From contig NZ_JAVDUJ010000001.1 of assembly GCF_031456295.1 (NCBI RefSeq), positions 1,736,001-1,800,000 of the forward strand: a DNA stretch of 64,000 nt. Direction: 5' to 3'. Source of the stretch: Arcanobacterium_A hippocoleae. GTDB lineage: Bacteria; Actinomycetota; Actinomycetes; Actinomycetales; Actinomycetaceae. A program made the position numbers and the translations under genes. Below the pieces are notes generated by a model, which was not told where the DNA came from, ran no database searches, and saw nothing but the letters and a program-made list of their open reading frames with translations. Shown here one piece after another: positions 17,806 to 26,341 of the stretch; position 1 is the first letter of the stretch, and every line of letters starts with the position of its first letter.

Positions 17806-18627
17806 ATGGGGTATGGGGAATCTGTGGCACAAAATTTGGCTACAAATGAAACTGCTAAAGATGCGAAAGAAGAGGCACAACCCGATATCTCGATCACGGA
17901 AGAAACTGCGGCAGAGAAGATAGCCGAGCCAGATACGGTGAAAAAAAGCGGTCTTGCAGCGCTAAATTCCGATGATTTTCAGCTCCTGACGGTAATTGGA
18001 GGCTGGCGCGTGATCGCCGAAGCCGTCATTCCGACAATTACTTTTCTTGTTGGCTTAAATCTGAGTGGCGATTACTTCGTGCCAGCATTGATCGCACTTG
18101 GTGTAACGGCATGTGCAGCAATTTTGCGCGCACTTTCGCATCTGCCAATCAAGCCAGCATTAATCGGTGTGGTAAGCATGGCTGCTTCAGTTTTCGTCGC
18201 GTGGAAAACTGGGCAGGCAGTAAATGTATTCCTCATCAGTATTTTGAAAAATATGACCTATGGCAGTATTCTGCTGATCTCAATTATTGTGCGCTGGCCA
18301 TTGCTGGGAGTGATGCTCGGCATGATTCGCGGTGAAAAGACGCATTGGCGAAAAGGTGAACAATTTAAGCTGACGCGGACGCGCTACTATCAAATCACGT
18401 GGATTTGGGTTTTTATTTTCGCGGCGCGATTAAGCGTCCAAATCCCATTCTATTTTGCTGATAGCGTGCAGTGGTTGGCGCTGATGAAACTGGCATTGGG
18501 AATGCCAGCCGATGCAATCGCTGCATACTTTTGCTGGAAATTACTGTGCACGCTCCCGAAACGGAAACGTGTGAGGCAAGATCAGCATCTCGCAGAAGCT
18601 GGCGCGAAAGAGCGAGTAAATAGCTGA
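17806..18627 (+). CDS. DUF3159-type integral membrane protein
   Basis: 273 residues from the ATG at 17806; the start is set by GGAGA 6 nt upstream and by the -10 box covering the earlier ATG. The first 60 residues are acidic and hydrophilic (cytoplasmic). About six membrane helices then follow, with conserved-looking GGWRVIAEAVIPTITFLVG, RWPLLGVMLGMIRGE and a basic TRTRYYQITWIWVFIFAARL segment, the pattern of actinobacterial DUF3159 proteins. The C-terminus is basic. No biochemical role is known. It sits between divergent monooxygenase genes and cutC. Confidence 0.75.
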   Translation: MGYGESVAQNLATNETAKDAKEEAQPDISITEETAAEKIAEPDTVKKSGLAALNSDDFQLLTVIGGWRVIAEAVIPTITFLVGLNLSGDYFVPALIALGVTACAAILRALSHLPIKPALIGVVSMAASVFVAWKTGQAVNVFLISILKNMTYGSILLISIIVRWPLLGVMLGMIRGEKTHWRKGEQFKLTRTRYYQITWIWVFIFAARLSVQIPFYFADSVQWLALMKLALGMPADAIAAYFCWKLLCTLPKRKRVRQDQHLAEAGAKERVNS

Positions 18628-18759
18628 TTTAGGCTTTTATCGTTTCGGCGGGTTTGCGTAGCGCTAGTTTGCTAGTTTTGGTGGATTTTAGCTGTTGGTG
18701 TGCATCGGATGCTGCGCGCGCTATGCTTTGTTTAGGTAAAATTGCGTGAAAGAGTGCAG

Positions 18760-19449
18760 ATGCTTGAGATTATTGCCTTAAATCCGGAAGATATCCGCCA
18801 AGCAGCACGCGGAGGAGCAGACCGGGTTGAGCTCGTTGGGACGATGGATGCTGACGGGCTCAGCCCTGATCACGAGCAGCTGCACCGTGCGGTGGTGGAA
18901 GCAAAGAAAGCTGGAATCGCAATTCGGGTGATGCTTCGCAAGCGGGCTGGGTTCTTATTTGAGCAAACAGATCAGCAAGCACTTTTACAGCTTATATCAG
19001 AGCTTTGCGAAAATGGTGCCGACGGTGTGGTCTTAGGATTTCTCGATCGCTTTGGGAATATTGACCATAGTGCGATCAGCTCTTTAGAGCTTGTACAAAT
19101 GCCAGTCACTTTTCACCGTGCGATAGATGCTGCCACGGATTATTTCGGGGCATGGGAGCAGCTGGCGCAGCTGGCGGGCCGCGCAGATTTTAATCTGACC
19201 CAAGTGCTTACCGCAGGATCGATACAGGGCGTGAATGCAGGGCTGGAAAATATTCTTGCAGCAGCAAAAAATCCTTTCGCACAGAATCTAATAATGGCAG
19301 GCGGCGGGCTTGCGCAAAAACACTTGCCGCTATTGCAAGCGGCAGGGATTAGCGCATTTCATGTGGGCAGTGCCGTCCGCCCAGATCGCAACTGGAGCCG
19401 TCCCGTAGCTGCTGAACTTGTACGGAAATGGGCAGAGCTTATTTCTTGA
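18760..19449 (+). CDS. cutC: CutC family protein
   Basis: 229 residues from the ATG at 18760 (MLEIIALNPEDIRQA); a TTG 18 bp upstream is possible. TIM-barrel CutC features are RGGADRVELVGTMDADGLSP near the N-terminus, IRVMLRKRAGFLF, GADGVVLGFLD, VTFHRAIDAATD, VLTAGS, MAGGGL and FHVGSAVR. Historically linked to copper tolerance, its real substrate is unresolved in bacteria. It converges on the TDT transporter gene, leaving a 23-bp gap with a small ttaag/cttaa hairpin. Confidence 0.88.
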   Translation: MLEIIALNPEDIRQAARGGADRVELVGTMDADGLSPDHEQLHRAVVEAKKAGIAIRVMLRKRAGFLFEQTDQQALLQLISELCENGADGVVLGFLDRFGNIDHSAISSLELVQMPVTFHRAIDAATDYFGAWEQLAQLAGRADFNLTQVLTAGSIQGVNAGLENILAAAKNPFAQNLIMAGGGLAQKHLPLLQAAGISAFHVGSAVRPDRNWSRPVAAELVRKWAELIS

Positions 19450-19472
19450 ATCGAATTTTGATTTAAGAAAAC

Positions 19473-20579
19473 TTAAGCCGACGGCTGTAGCTGTGGTTGG
19501 GCTTGTGCCGCAATTGCACGAATAGATGCGTAGAGGCAAAAGCCAACAGTGCAGCATAAAGTAAATACGTAGAGTAGTGAAGCTATTTGGAATATCGCAA
19601 GATGCCGTGCCTGCCACAAATAGAATGATCCAAGAGCGAGCGTCCCGATCGGGAAGGTCAGCGCCCACCAGCCGGAAGTGAAGACCATATTATTCCGGAA
19701 ACCGTGTACCGTCATCTTAATCGCCCAGATAATCAGCGGCACACTAATCAAAAACATGCAGTATCCGTAAAAATTAGCAAGTCGGTGCAGCATGTGTGCA
19801 AAATCGGGATGTAATACAACTTCAGAATTTAAGGCGATTACTTGTACGGCAGCGGTCGATTGCCCTACCATTCCAAGCGGAATCCATGCTGTGAGTGAAG
19901 CGTTTACCGGAATCTTACTGATCCGCCAATGATAGTGGTATACGCGGGCAAAAATCACTGTGCCAAGCACGAAGGCAATAAAGAAACAAGCTGTTGAAAG
20001 GAAAAGCATGAGTCCGCGAATTGCGATATCTTCAATCTTTCCGGCAATCCCTGCCCCCACGGTCGCAGAAACCATCGGCCCCACCACGGCTAATCCCCAA
20101 ACGGCAATCGGGCTGGAAATGATTCTTCCAGAAAGTACCACGCCGAAACCGAAAGCAGTGACCAAACCGATGAAAGTAGCAATAATCCAGAAGAACAGAT
20201 CAATCCAAAATGCGCTTACTGCCAGTGCCGGAAACCAATATGGCAAAATCGTTAAGGTAGCTGAACCAACAGAAAGTATTCCCATCGCGACGGTACCCCA
20301 CATTGGGATCAGGTTTTGATTCCGAATCGTCTGTGTAAAAGCGCGCCGATCACGCAATATGTGAATTGCAAAAATGCTTGTGAGCCCAATTAAAATCAGC
20401 CAGCTGAGGGTGAAAGGCAGTAATGCAAGGAGGCGTGCTCCAGGTAAAATATCGCCTTGTAAATGCAGTAGCGTGGAAAGGATTCCGGTGCCCATTACTG
20501 CTGGATACCATGACGGACCTGCCGGTGGCAGTGGAACTTGCGTGTATCGAGTATTGCGTGGTTGATTCAATTTTCTCAT
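19473..20579 (-). CDS. TDT/SLAC1-family transporter (TehA-like)
   Basis: 368-residue membrane protein with ten predicted helices. It has the family start PAGPSWYPAVMGTGILSTLL, the mid-protein GPMVSATVGAGIAG, and GWWALTFPIGTLALGSF near the end, the best-conserved block of the tellurite-resistance/dicarboxylate transporter and SLAC1 anion-channel family. It probably moves C4-dicarboxylates, malate or small anions. A role in tellurite resistance is an old label and need not apply. The gene follows icd on the same strand after 145 bp, so it may be co-transcribed. Confidence 0.8.
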   Translation of the reverse strand: MRKLNQPRNTRYTQVPLPPAGPSWYPAVMGTGILSTLLHLQGDILPGARLLALLPFTLSWLILIGLTSIFAIHILRDRRAFTQTIRNQNLIPMWGTVAMGILSVGSATLTILPYWFPALAVSAFWIDLFFWIIATFIGLVTAFGFGVVLSGRIISSPIAVWGLAVVGPMVSATVGAGIAGKIEDIAIRGLMLFLSTACFFIAFVLGTVIFARVYHYHWRISKIPVNASLTAWIPLGMVGQSTAAVQVIALNSEVVLHPDFAHMLHRLANFYGYCMFLISVPLIIWAIKMTVHGFRNNMVFTSGWWALTFPIGTLALGSFYLWQARHLAIFQIASLLYVFTLCCTVGFCLYASIRAIAAQAQPQLQPSA

Positions 20580-20724
20580 TCATTTCTGCTCGGATGGCAC
20601 CTTTTCAGAGTATCAAGAGACATAGTGCTACGAAACCTGAAGGTTGTGAGAATGAGCAACTGCGGGAAAAGGAAGTGCGGCCAGATTTGCAGTAAAATCC
20701 AGCCGTAATTAACTCGGCAGCAGA

Positions 20725-22938
20725 TTAACCACGCATTTCGTCCACGATCGTGTTCAATGTTTTTGCAGGGCGCATCACTGCGGAAAGCAATTGCGGATCT
20801 GGGTGATAGTATCCGCCAATATTTACCGGCTTACCTTGAACTGCCAACAATTCGCTTTCGATCTGTTGTGCATTTTCCCTCAGCCGCTTTGCGAACGGTG
20901 CAAATTTCGCGGCTAGCTCCAGAGAGCGGGTTTGCCTTGCGAGATTTTCTGCCCACCATATCGCAAGCCATGCATGAGAATTGCGGTTATCAGGCGTGCC
21001 TGTTTGGCGTTGCGGGGATTTGCCTTGCGTTAAAAGCCTCTCGGTGGCGTGATCAAGCGCATCGGCCAGTATGCCTGCATCTGTATGTGCATGGCATTGC
21101 GCAAATTGCCGGAAAGATTCCGCGATCGCTAAAAATTCTCCGAGGGAATCCCAACGTAAATGGTTTTCTTGGATGAGCTGTTTTACATGTTTTGGAGCAG
21201 AGCCTCCTGCACCAGTTTCAAATAGTCCACCACCAGCCATTAGTGGCACTACTGAAAGCATTTTTGCAGAGGTTCCAAGTTCGAGGATCGGGAAGAGATC
21301 GGTGAGGTAATCGCGGAGTACATTTCCGGTAACAGAAATTGTGTTCAGCCCTTTTCGGATCCGGTCGATGCTTAGCTGGGTGGCTGCTTGCGGGGAAAGA
21401 ATCTGTATTTCTAAACCGTCTGTATTTTCTGCTTGCAAATATTGGCGGACCTTTGCAGCAAGTAATGAATCGTGGGCGCGGGTTGGGTCAAGCCAGAAAA
21501 TAGCTGGGGTATTTGTTTGCCGAGCACGGCGTACTGCGAGTGCCACCCAATCGCGGACGGGGGCATCTTTTGTTTGGCAGCCGCGGATAATATCACCTGC
21601 GGCTACTGCAATTTTTAGGAGGGTAGAGCCATCGGCGGTCTGTAATTCTACGTGCCCTGCTTGCGCGATCTCAAAAGTTTTATCGTGTGAGCCGTATTCT
21701 TCAGCTTTTTGTGCCATTAGCCCGATATTTGCCACTGATCCCATAGTTACTGGATCGAATGCGCCGTGTTTTTTACAATCGGAAATTACAGTTTGGTAAA
21801 CGTCAGCGTAGGAAGAATCTGGAATCACGGCGAGAGTATCTTGCAGCTTGCCGTCACGGTTCCACATTTTTCCAGAGTTTCGGATCATTGCTGGCATGGA
21901 GGCATCTACGATCACATCAGAAGGCACATGTAAATTGGTGATCCCGCGGGAGGAATCAACCATTGCCAGCCCTGCGCCAGCTGCCAGTGCTGTATCGAAA
22001 GCACGGCGAATTTCTGCGCCCTCTGGCAAGTTCTGCAATCCGGCAAAAATGGTGGCAAGACCGTCACGTGCGTGCAGATTCGCGGCGGCTAACTGTGCGC
22101 CGTATTGTGAGAATACATCCGCGAAATATGCCTCGACTACGTGCCCAAAAATAATTGGGTCAGATACCTTCATCATTGTTGCTTTTAAGTGTGTCGAGAA
22201 AAGTACACCTGCTGCGCGAGCAGTAGCTACTTGGGTGGTAAGAAAATCAACTAAAGCGCTGCGGCTCATTTTTGCTAAATCAAAAATTTCGCCAGCCTGT
22301 ACCGGGATATTTGCATGCAGCGTGATGCTTTCAGCTGCCGTTTTCAGTACTAGCTGCACTTTGCCGTCTGCTTCGATCACGGTTGATTTCTCGCTGCTGC
22401 GGAAGTCTCCAGATTCCATAGTGGCGACGCGTGTTTGTGAATTTTTATCCCATTGCCCCATTTTGTGTGGGTGTGCTTTGGCATAGTTTTTCACTGCAAG
22501 CGGGGCGCGCCGATCTGAATTTCCTTCACGTAAGACGGGATTAACTGCTGAGCCTTTTACAGTATCGTAGCGTCGGCGAGTTTCTGCTTCGGTGGCATTG
22601 CGCGGCTCGTCAGGATAATCAGGGAGCGGATATCCGTGTGATTGTAATTCGCCAATTGCTGCTTTTAGTTGGGGGAGTGAGGCTGAGATATTGGGCAGTT
22701 TGATGATATTGGCGCTTGGATCATTAGTGAGTTTCGCGAGATATTGCAAAGCCTCTGGTACGCGCATAGTTTCCGGGAGCTGGTCATTAAAGGCAGCCAG
22801 GATTCTACCGGAAAGCGAAATGTCAGCAGTTTCAATTGTGATATTTGCTTGTTTGGCAAAACCTTCGATGATCGGTAGGAGTGAGGCTGTGGCGAGCATT
22901 GGTGATTCGTCTGTATGTGTGTAGATGATTCGAGCCAT
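20725..22938 (-). CDS. icd: NADP-dependent isocitrate dehydrogenase, monomeric type
   Basis: 737 residues, the length of the monomeric IDH family (about 740, unrelated in size to the 415-residue dimeric type). It starts MARIIYTHTDESPMLATASLLP. Other family segments visible are LREGNSDRRAPLAVKNYAK (substrate serine region), HLKATMMKVSDPIIFGH, GLAMVDSSRGITNLHVPSDVIVDASMPAMIRNSGKMW (cut here into separate motifs), SVTGNVLRDYLTDLFPI and LFETGAGGSAPKHV. It converts isocitrate to 2-oxoglutarate, feeding Kgd at the end of the window. A promoter-like pair lies 80-110 bp upstream. Confidence 0.97.
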   Translation of the reverse strand: MARIIYTHTDESPMLATASLLPIIEGFAKQANITIETADISLSGRILAAFNDQLPETMRVPEALQYLAKLTNDPSANIIKLPNISASLPQLKAAIGELQSHGYPLPDYPDEPRNATEAETRRRYDTVKGSAVNPVLREGNSDRRAPLAVKNYAKAHPHKMGQWDKNSQTRVATMESGDFRSSEKSTVIEADGKVQLVLKTAAESITLHANIPVQAGEIFDLAKMSRSALVDFLTTQVATARAAGVLFSTHLKATMMKVSDPIIFGHVVEAYFADVFSQYGAQLAAANLHARDGLATIFAGLQNLPEGAEIRRAFDTALAAGAGLAMVDSSRGITNLHVPSDVIVDASMPAMIRNSGKMWNRDGKLQDTLAVIPDSSYADVYQTVISDCKKHGAFDPVTMGSVANIGLMAQKAEEYGSHDKTFEIAQAGHVELQTADGSTLLKIAVAAGDIIRGCQTKDAPVRDWVALAVRRARQTNTPAIFWLDPTRAHDSLLAAKVRQYLQAENTDGLEIQILSPQAATQLSIDRIRKGLNTISVTGNVLRDYLTDLFPILELGTSAKMLSVVPLMAGGGLFETGAGGSAPKHVKQLIQENHLRWDSLGEFLAIAESFRQFAQCHAHTDAGILADALDHATERLLTQGKSPQRQTGTPDNRNSHAWLAIWWAENLARQTRSLELAAKFAPFAKRLRENAQQIESELLAVQGKPVNIGGYYHPDPQLLSAVMRPAKTLNTIVDEMRG

Positions 22939-23301
22939 AGTGAGCTGCCCCTTTGCTTCTCGTTAGTTATTTCTTCTCGCGCTGCGCGTTTTGGTGAGCG
23001 AATTTCAGCTTTGTTTTGATTCTAGCTCAAATTCGCGAAAATGTCTTGATGTTAAGATAAGCTTGTGTGGTTAATTTTTATTCATTGTGTGAACTGCCTT
23101 AATAAATCCGCTTACAGCCTTTTCTGGTTTGGTTTACCTTGTTTAGGCACGGCTAAAATCAAGACAGCTAGAGATAGTCGGCAATTCGCAAAGCGTACAT
23201 AAATATGCGCAGCTTAGTATGGGCGGATGCGGCGATATTTTTCGTTAGTTGAGACGAAAAAACATGGCACTAAAGATGATTTGTAAGGTTAGGGCGACGA
23301 G
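22939..23301. promoter_or_regulatory. Divergent intergenic region icd / tyrosine phosphatase
   Basis: 363 bp without a gene. On the minus strand AAGACA (23042-23047), a 17-nt spacer and TAGAAT (23019-23024) give a plausible icd promoter. I could not fix a promoter for the plus-strand phosphatase gene and saw no strong palindrome. Confidence 0.45.
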
Positions 23302-23769
23302 ATGGAAAAATGGCAGCTTGATGACGGTGTAGTGCAGTTCCCGTCAGGTCGGCGGATCCGTGGGCGCTCTTGGAAAGTGAAAGCTGCGGAAGAAGCCGAT
23401 CTTTCACTTGTGTTAACAACCGTTACCGGGCAGGAATTTGCGAGTTACGCAGTTTTTCCAGGATCAACTGAAAGCATGATGATTGACTGGCCCGATGAGC
23501 GTATTCCACGCCGCGGCGCACATGCTGTTGCGCAGTTGAACGAAATCTGGGAGCGTGCAAAAGATGAACGCGTAGAAATTACCTGCCGCACTGGGATTGG
23601 CCGCACTGGTACGGCACTTGCAATTATTGCCGTTTTTGAAGGTATGGACCCCGATGCTGCAATTGAATTTGTGCAGAAAAACTACCATCCCGATTCGGTA
23701 AAATCGCCGGCACAACGCGGATTTTTACGCGAATATGCTGCAATGCGCGCGAATGAGATCTTGCAATAA
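23302..23769 (+). CDS. Protein-tyrosine/dual-specificity phosphatase family protein
   Basis: 155 residues. The active-site loop Cys95-RTGIG-Arg101 fits Cx5R followed by T, and a general acid loop WPDERIP with Asp65 lies before it. Both are arranged as in compact cysteine phosphatases. There is no membrane segment or signal peptide, so it is cytoplasmic. Its substrate could be phosphotyrosine, a phosphoinositide-like or nucleotide phosphate. It is a single gene with its own upstream region. No partner kinase is adjacent. Confidence 0.75.
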   Translation: MEKWQLDDGVVQFPSGRRIRGRSWKVKAAEEADLSLVLTTVTGQEFASYAVFPGSTESMMIDWPDERIPRRGAHAVAQLNEIWERAKDERVEITCRTGIGRTGTALAIIAVFEGMDPDAAIEFVQKNYHPDSVKSPAQRGFLREYAAMRANEILQ

Positions 23770-24211
23770 TGGGAGAGAGCGCAAAATTATTGCGCGCTCA
23801 TCACTACACGGGAAATAGGTATCAACTATTTTCTGTTTTATGGTTCTTTGATCTTTACTGACCACTTTTGATTTAGCTGGAAAATTAGCGAAAAGCTGAT
23901 TATTGGCTTTTTAGCGGAAATAAGAAAATCCTAAGATTCACCTGAATCTTGTAATACCAAATCACAAGAGATAGTAATCAAATTAATATAGATTTTGAAA
24001 ATGCCATATTATATGCTGTGATTGATTTTTGAAGTAATACTCTCTAAAACACTAATCCAGCTAGCGCGAATCGAAAAAAATCAAAAGCAACACTATAAAT
24101 AATCAAATATGTAAAATCTGCAAACGAAAAACCGTGCGAATAGAATAAATCCGATAATTTGCAAACCACTTAATTAGTTACATTCAAGCAGATATCAATA
24201 TACTAACAGGA
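23770..24211. other. AT-rich gene-free stretch with a leaderless promoter
   Basis: 442 bp, clearly more AT-rich than the flanks. It holds a weak hairpin after the phosphatase (gagcgc at 23777 with gcgctc at 23794) and, at the far end, a -10 box for the hydrolase gene. I see no ORF or RNA gene in it. Confidence 0.5.
24199..24204 (+). promoter_or_regulatory. -10 box TATACT placing the start site at the hydrolase GTG
   Basis: TATACT ends 7 nt before GTG at 24212, the spacing expected when transcription begins on the start codon. This implies a leaderless mRNA. The -35 region is weak. Confidence 0.5.
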
Positions 24212-24985
24212 GTGAACATTTCGACTAAAGAACAGCGGCAAGAAAAGCAAGTGATTACAGACCTTGCTTCACTTGATGTTGCCAGCGAAGAAGTCGAAAA
24301 ATATGGTGTGCATCCAGACCAATTTATTGAATGGTACGGGCCAATCACAGGACGAGTAGTAGTAGCAGTACACGGATTTACAGAAACTGATAATCGGTTA
24401 TCCTATTTACGCCCTGCAGCACTAGCCTTAGGAGACGCTGGATATCGCGTAGCATTAGTTGAATATCGGCAGATGCCCCACCATCCTGAAATAACCTTTG
24501 AAGATATTGCCACTTTAGCGCGGCATCCAAGATTACAAAATGCGATCTGGTTTGGGCATTCTATTGGCAGTCTCTGCGTATTAAAAGCACTTTACGATCC
24601 AGAAAACTCAATCAAACATTGTGTAGTAGCTGCACCGATCATGAATTTGCGCCGCGAAGTGGAAGAGGAAGAAACATCCAACAGCCAAATCGCACAAACA
24701 ATCACACAATGGATGGGCGGATCGCCAAATTATCTTCCCGATACATATGCTGAATATGATCCAGCAGTACTATATGTGCGGAACGGGAGCGCAGACGGAT
24801 TCGCAGCAAACGGATACCATCTCGATATTATTCACGGTTCAGCCGACCAAACAATACCAGTGCAACATATTAAAACACTTCAAGCAGAGCCATTTAATAT
24901 CGCAATCGTGGCAGACGCAAACCATAACGACGTAATTTGCCCAGGCCATGATGCTTGGCTTTTCCTGCTTGGAGCACTCGGATAA
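24212..24985 (+). CDS. Alpha/beta-hydrolase fold protein (S33-like)
   Basis: 257 residues. VVVAVHGFTETDNR supplies the oxyanion-hole His-Gly, the nucleophile elbow is GHSIGS (Ser near residue 116), and the other triad members are probably Asp in HGSADQTIP and His in DANHNDV. It resembles lysophospholipase/serine-aminopeptidase-type lid hydrolases; the ester or peptide substrate is unknown. The GTG at 24212 overlaps AGGAG, so a normal Shine-Dalgarno cannot serve it. A -10 box 7 nt upstream suggests leaderless translation. A GTG at 24251 is the next alternative. Followed by the aminopeptidase gene 19 bp later. Confidence 0.8.
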   Translation: MNISTKEQRQEKQVITDLASLDVASEEVEKYGVHPDQFIEWYGPITGRVVVAVHGFTETDNRLSYLRPAALALGDAGYRVALVEYRQMPHHPEITFEDIATLARHPRLQNAIWFGHSIGSLCVLKALYDPENSIKHCVVAAPIMNLRREVEEEETSNSQIAQTITQWMGGSPNYLPDTYAEYDPAVLYVRNGSADGFAANGYHLDIIHGSADQTIPVQHIKTLQAEPFNIAIVADANHNDVICPGHDAWLFLLGALG

Positions 24986-25004
24986 ACCAGCTTAAACTAG
25001 CTAT

Positions 25005-26336
25005 ATGGCTAAAATAGATCAAACCACCGAAAAAACATTCGCACAAGAATTTGCTGCATTCATCACGGCAGCACCATCCGCATATCATGCGGCAGCCTGG
25101 GAAGCAGAGCAGCTGCATACAGCAGGATTCACCGAGCAAGACGAACACGAAATATGGATGAATCATCGGCGCGGATTCGTACGCCGCTCAGGCGCAGTGA
25201 TCGCATGGCAACTACCGCAAAAAATTGATGCCCAAACAGGCTTCCGGATCGTTGGAGCACATAACGATTCGCCGTCATTCAAAATCAAGCCAAATCCAGA
25301 TACGGCTGCTTTCGGCTTTTCACAAGTAAATGTAGAAGTGTACGGAGGGCCCCTGCTAAATTCCTGGCTGAATCGAGATTTGGGAATCGCTGGGCAAATT
25401 AGCACCATTGACGGTGAAATACACCTTGTAAAAACCCCGCCAATAATGTATATCCCGCAACTCGCCCCGCACCTTGACCGTTCACAAAATGGTGAATTGA
25501 AATTAAGCGCACAAAATGATTACCATCCCATCTGGGCGATCGGCGATCACAGTATTTTCACTTATCTCGCCGACTATATTGGAGTAGAGCAAAGCCGGAT
25601 TGCAGGGATGGATCTATATGCTTACGACGGGCAAGCACCCCGAATTTTTGGCGGCACAAGTGAAGCAGACTTCCTCGCTGCCGGACGGCAAGATAATTTG
25701 TCATCTGTATTTGCAGCATTTCGTGCATTCTGTGAAATCGCTGCCGACGCAGAAAAAAACGAGTCAAATTCTGATCCAGAAGAAGCCGGAGATGTGCTCA
25801 TATTTGCCGCATTCGACCATGAAGAAGTTGGCTCATGTACATTTACGGGAGCAGAAGGTCCGTTCTTAGAGCATCTCCTACGCCGAATCAGCGCTGGATT
25901 AACCGCAGCGGAGAAAACTAACAGTGCCGAAAGATTCCTCCAAATGCTTGCAAATTCTTCATGTATTTCCGCTGATGCAGGGCACTCAATCAACCCGAAT
26001 AAAACCGAAAAACATGACCCAGCACATCAACCAGTACTTGGAAACGGACCATTACTGAAAATTAACTCACAGCAACGCTATGCAACCGAAGCACAAGGAA
26101 TAGCACTCTGGTTACGAGCCTGTGAAGCTGGCGAAATAGCAACACAAGAATTTGTATCAAATAACGATGTACCATGCGGATCCACAATTGGTCCAGCCAC
26201 AGCTACCCGTCTCGGAATCGTGACGGTCGACGTAGGCATCCCGCTACTCTCAATGCACTCCGTGCGTGAAATCAGTGCACCAGCAGACCTACTTGCATTA
26301 GCCAAAGCGCTACAAGGATACTACGCTGGAGCCTAA
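25005..26336 (+). CDS. apeB: M18-family aspartyl/broad aminopeptidase
   Basis: 443 residues, normal for M18 zinc aminopeptidases, which release N-terminal residues in the cytoplasm as dodecamers. The metal ligands and catalytic residues fall in VGAHNDSPSFK (His), AGRQDNLSSV (Asp), AAFDHEEVGS (Glu-Glu), ISADAGHSINP (Asp) and SMHSVREI (His). NDVPCGSTIGP is also conserved. There is no export signal. It lies between the hydrolase gene and the acyl-CoA ligase gene (5-bp gap), apparently one operon. Confidence 0.92.
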   Translation: MAKIDQTTEKTFAQEFAAFITAAPSAYHAAAWEAEQLHTAGFTEQDEHEIWMNHRRGFVRRSGAVIAWQLPQKIDAQTGFRIVGAHNDSPSFKIKPNPDTAAFGFSQVNVEVYGGPLLNSWLNRDLGIAGQISTIDGEIHLVKTPPIMYIPQLAPHLDRSQNGELKLSAQNDYHPIWAIGDHSIFTYLADYIGVEQSRIAGMDLYAYDGQAPRIFGGTSEADFLAAGRQDNLSSVFAAFRAFCEIAADAEKNESNSDPEEAGDVLIFAAFDHEEVGSCTFTGAEGPFLEHLLRRISAGLTAAEKTNSAERFLQMLANSSCISADAGHSINPNKTEKHDPAHQPVLGNGPLLKINSQQRYATEAQGIALWLRACEAGEIATQEFVSNNDVPCGSTIGPATATRLGIVTVDVGIPLLSMHSVREISAPADLLALAKALQGYYAGA

Positions 26337-26341
26337 AACAG

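Noticed and set aside
21848..22486. 212-codon open frame on the plus strand inside icd
   Set aside because: Fully antisense to a confident enzyme gene; codon pattern is a mirror of icd, with no ribosome site or homology.
24218..24220. ATT as a start codon for the hydrolase (5 nt after AGGAG)
   Set aside because: ATT starts are very rare; a leaderless GTG with a -10 box at the right distance explains the layout better.
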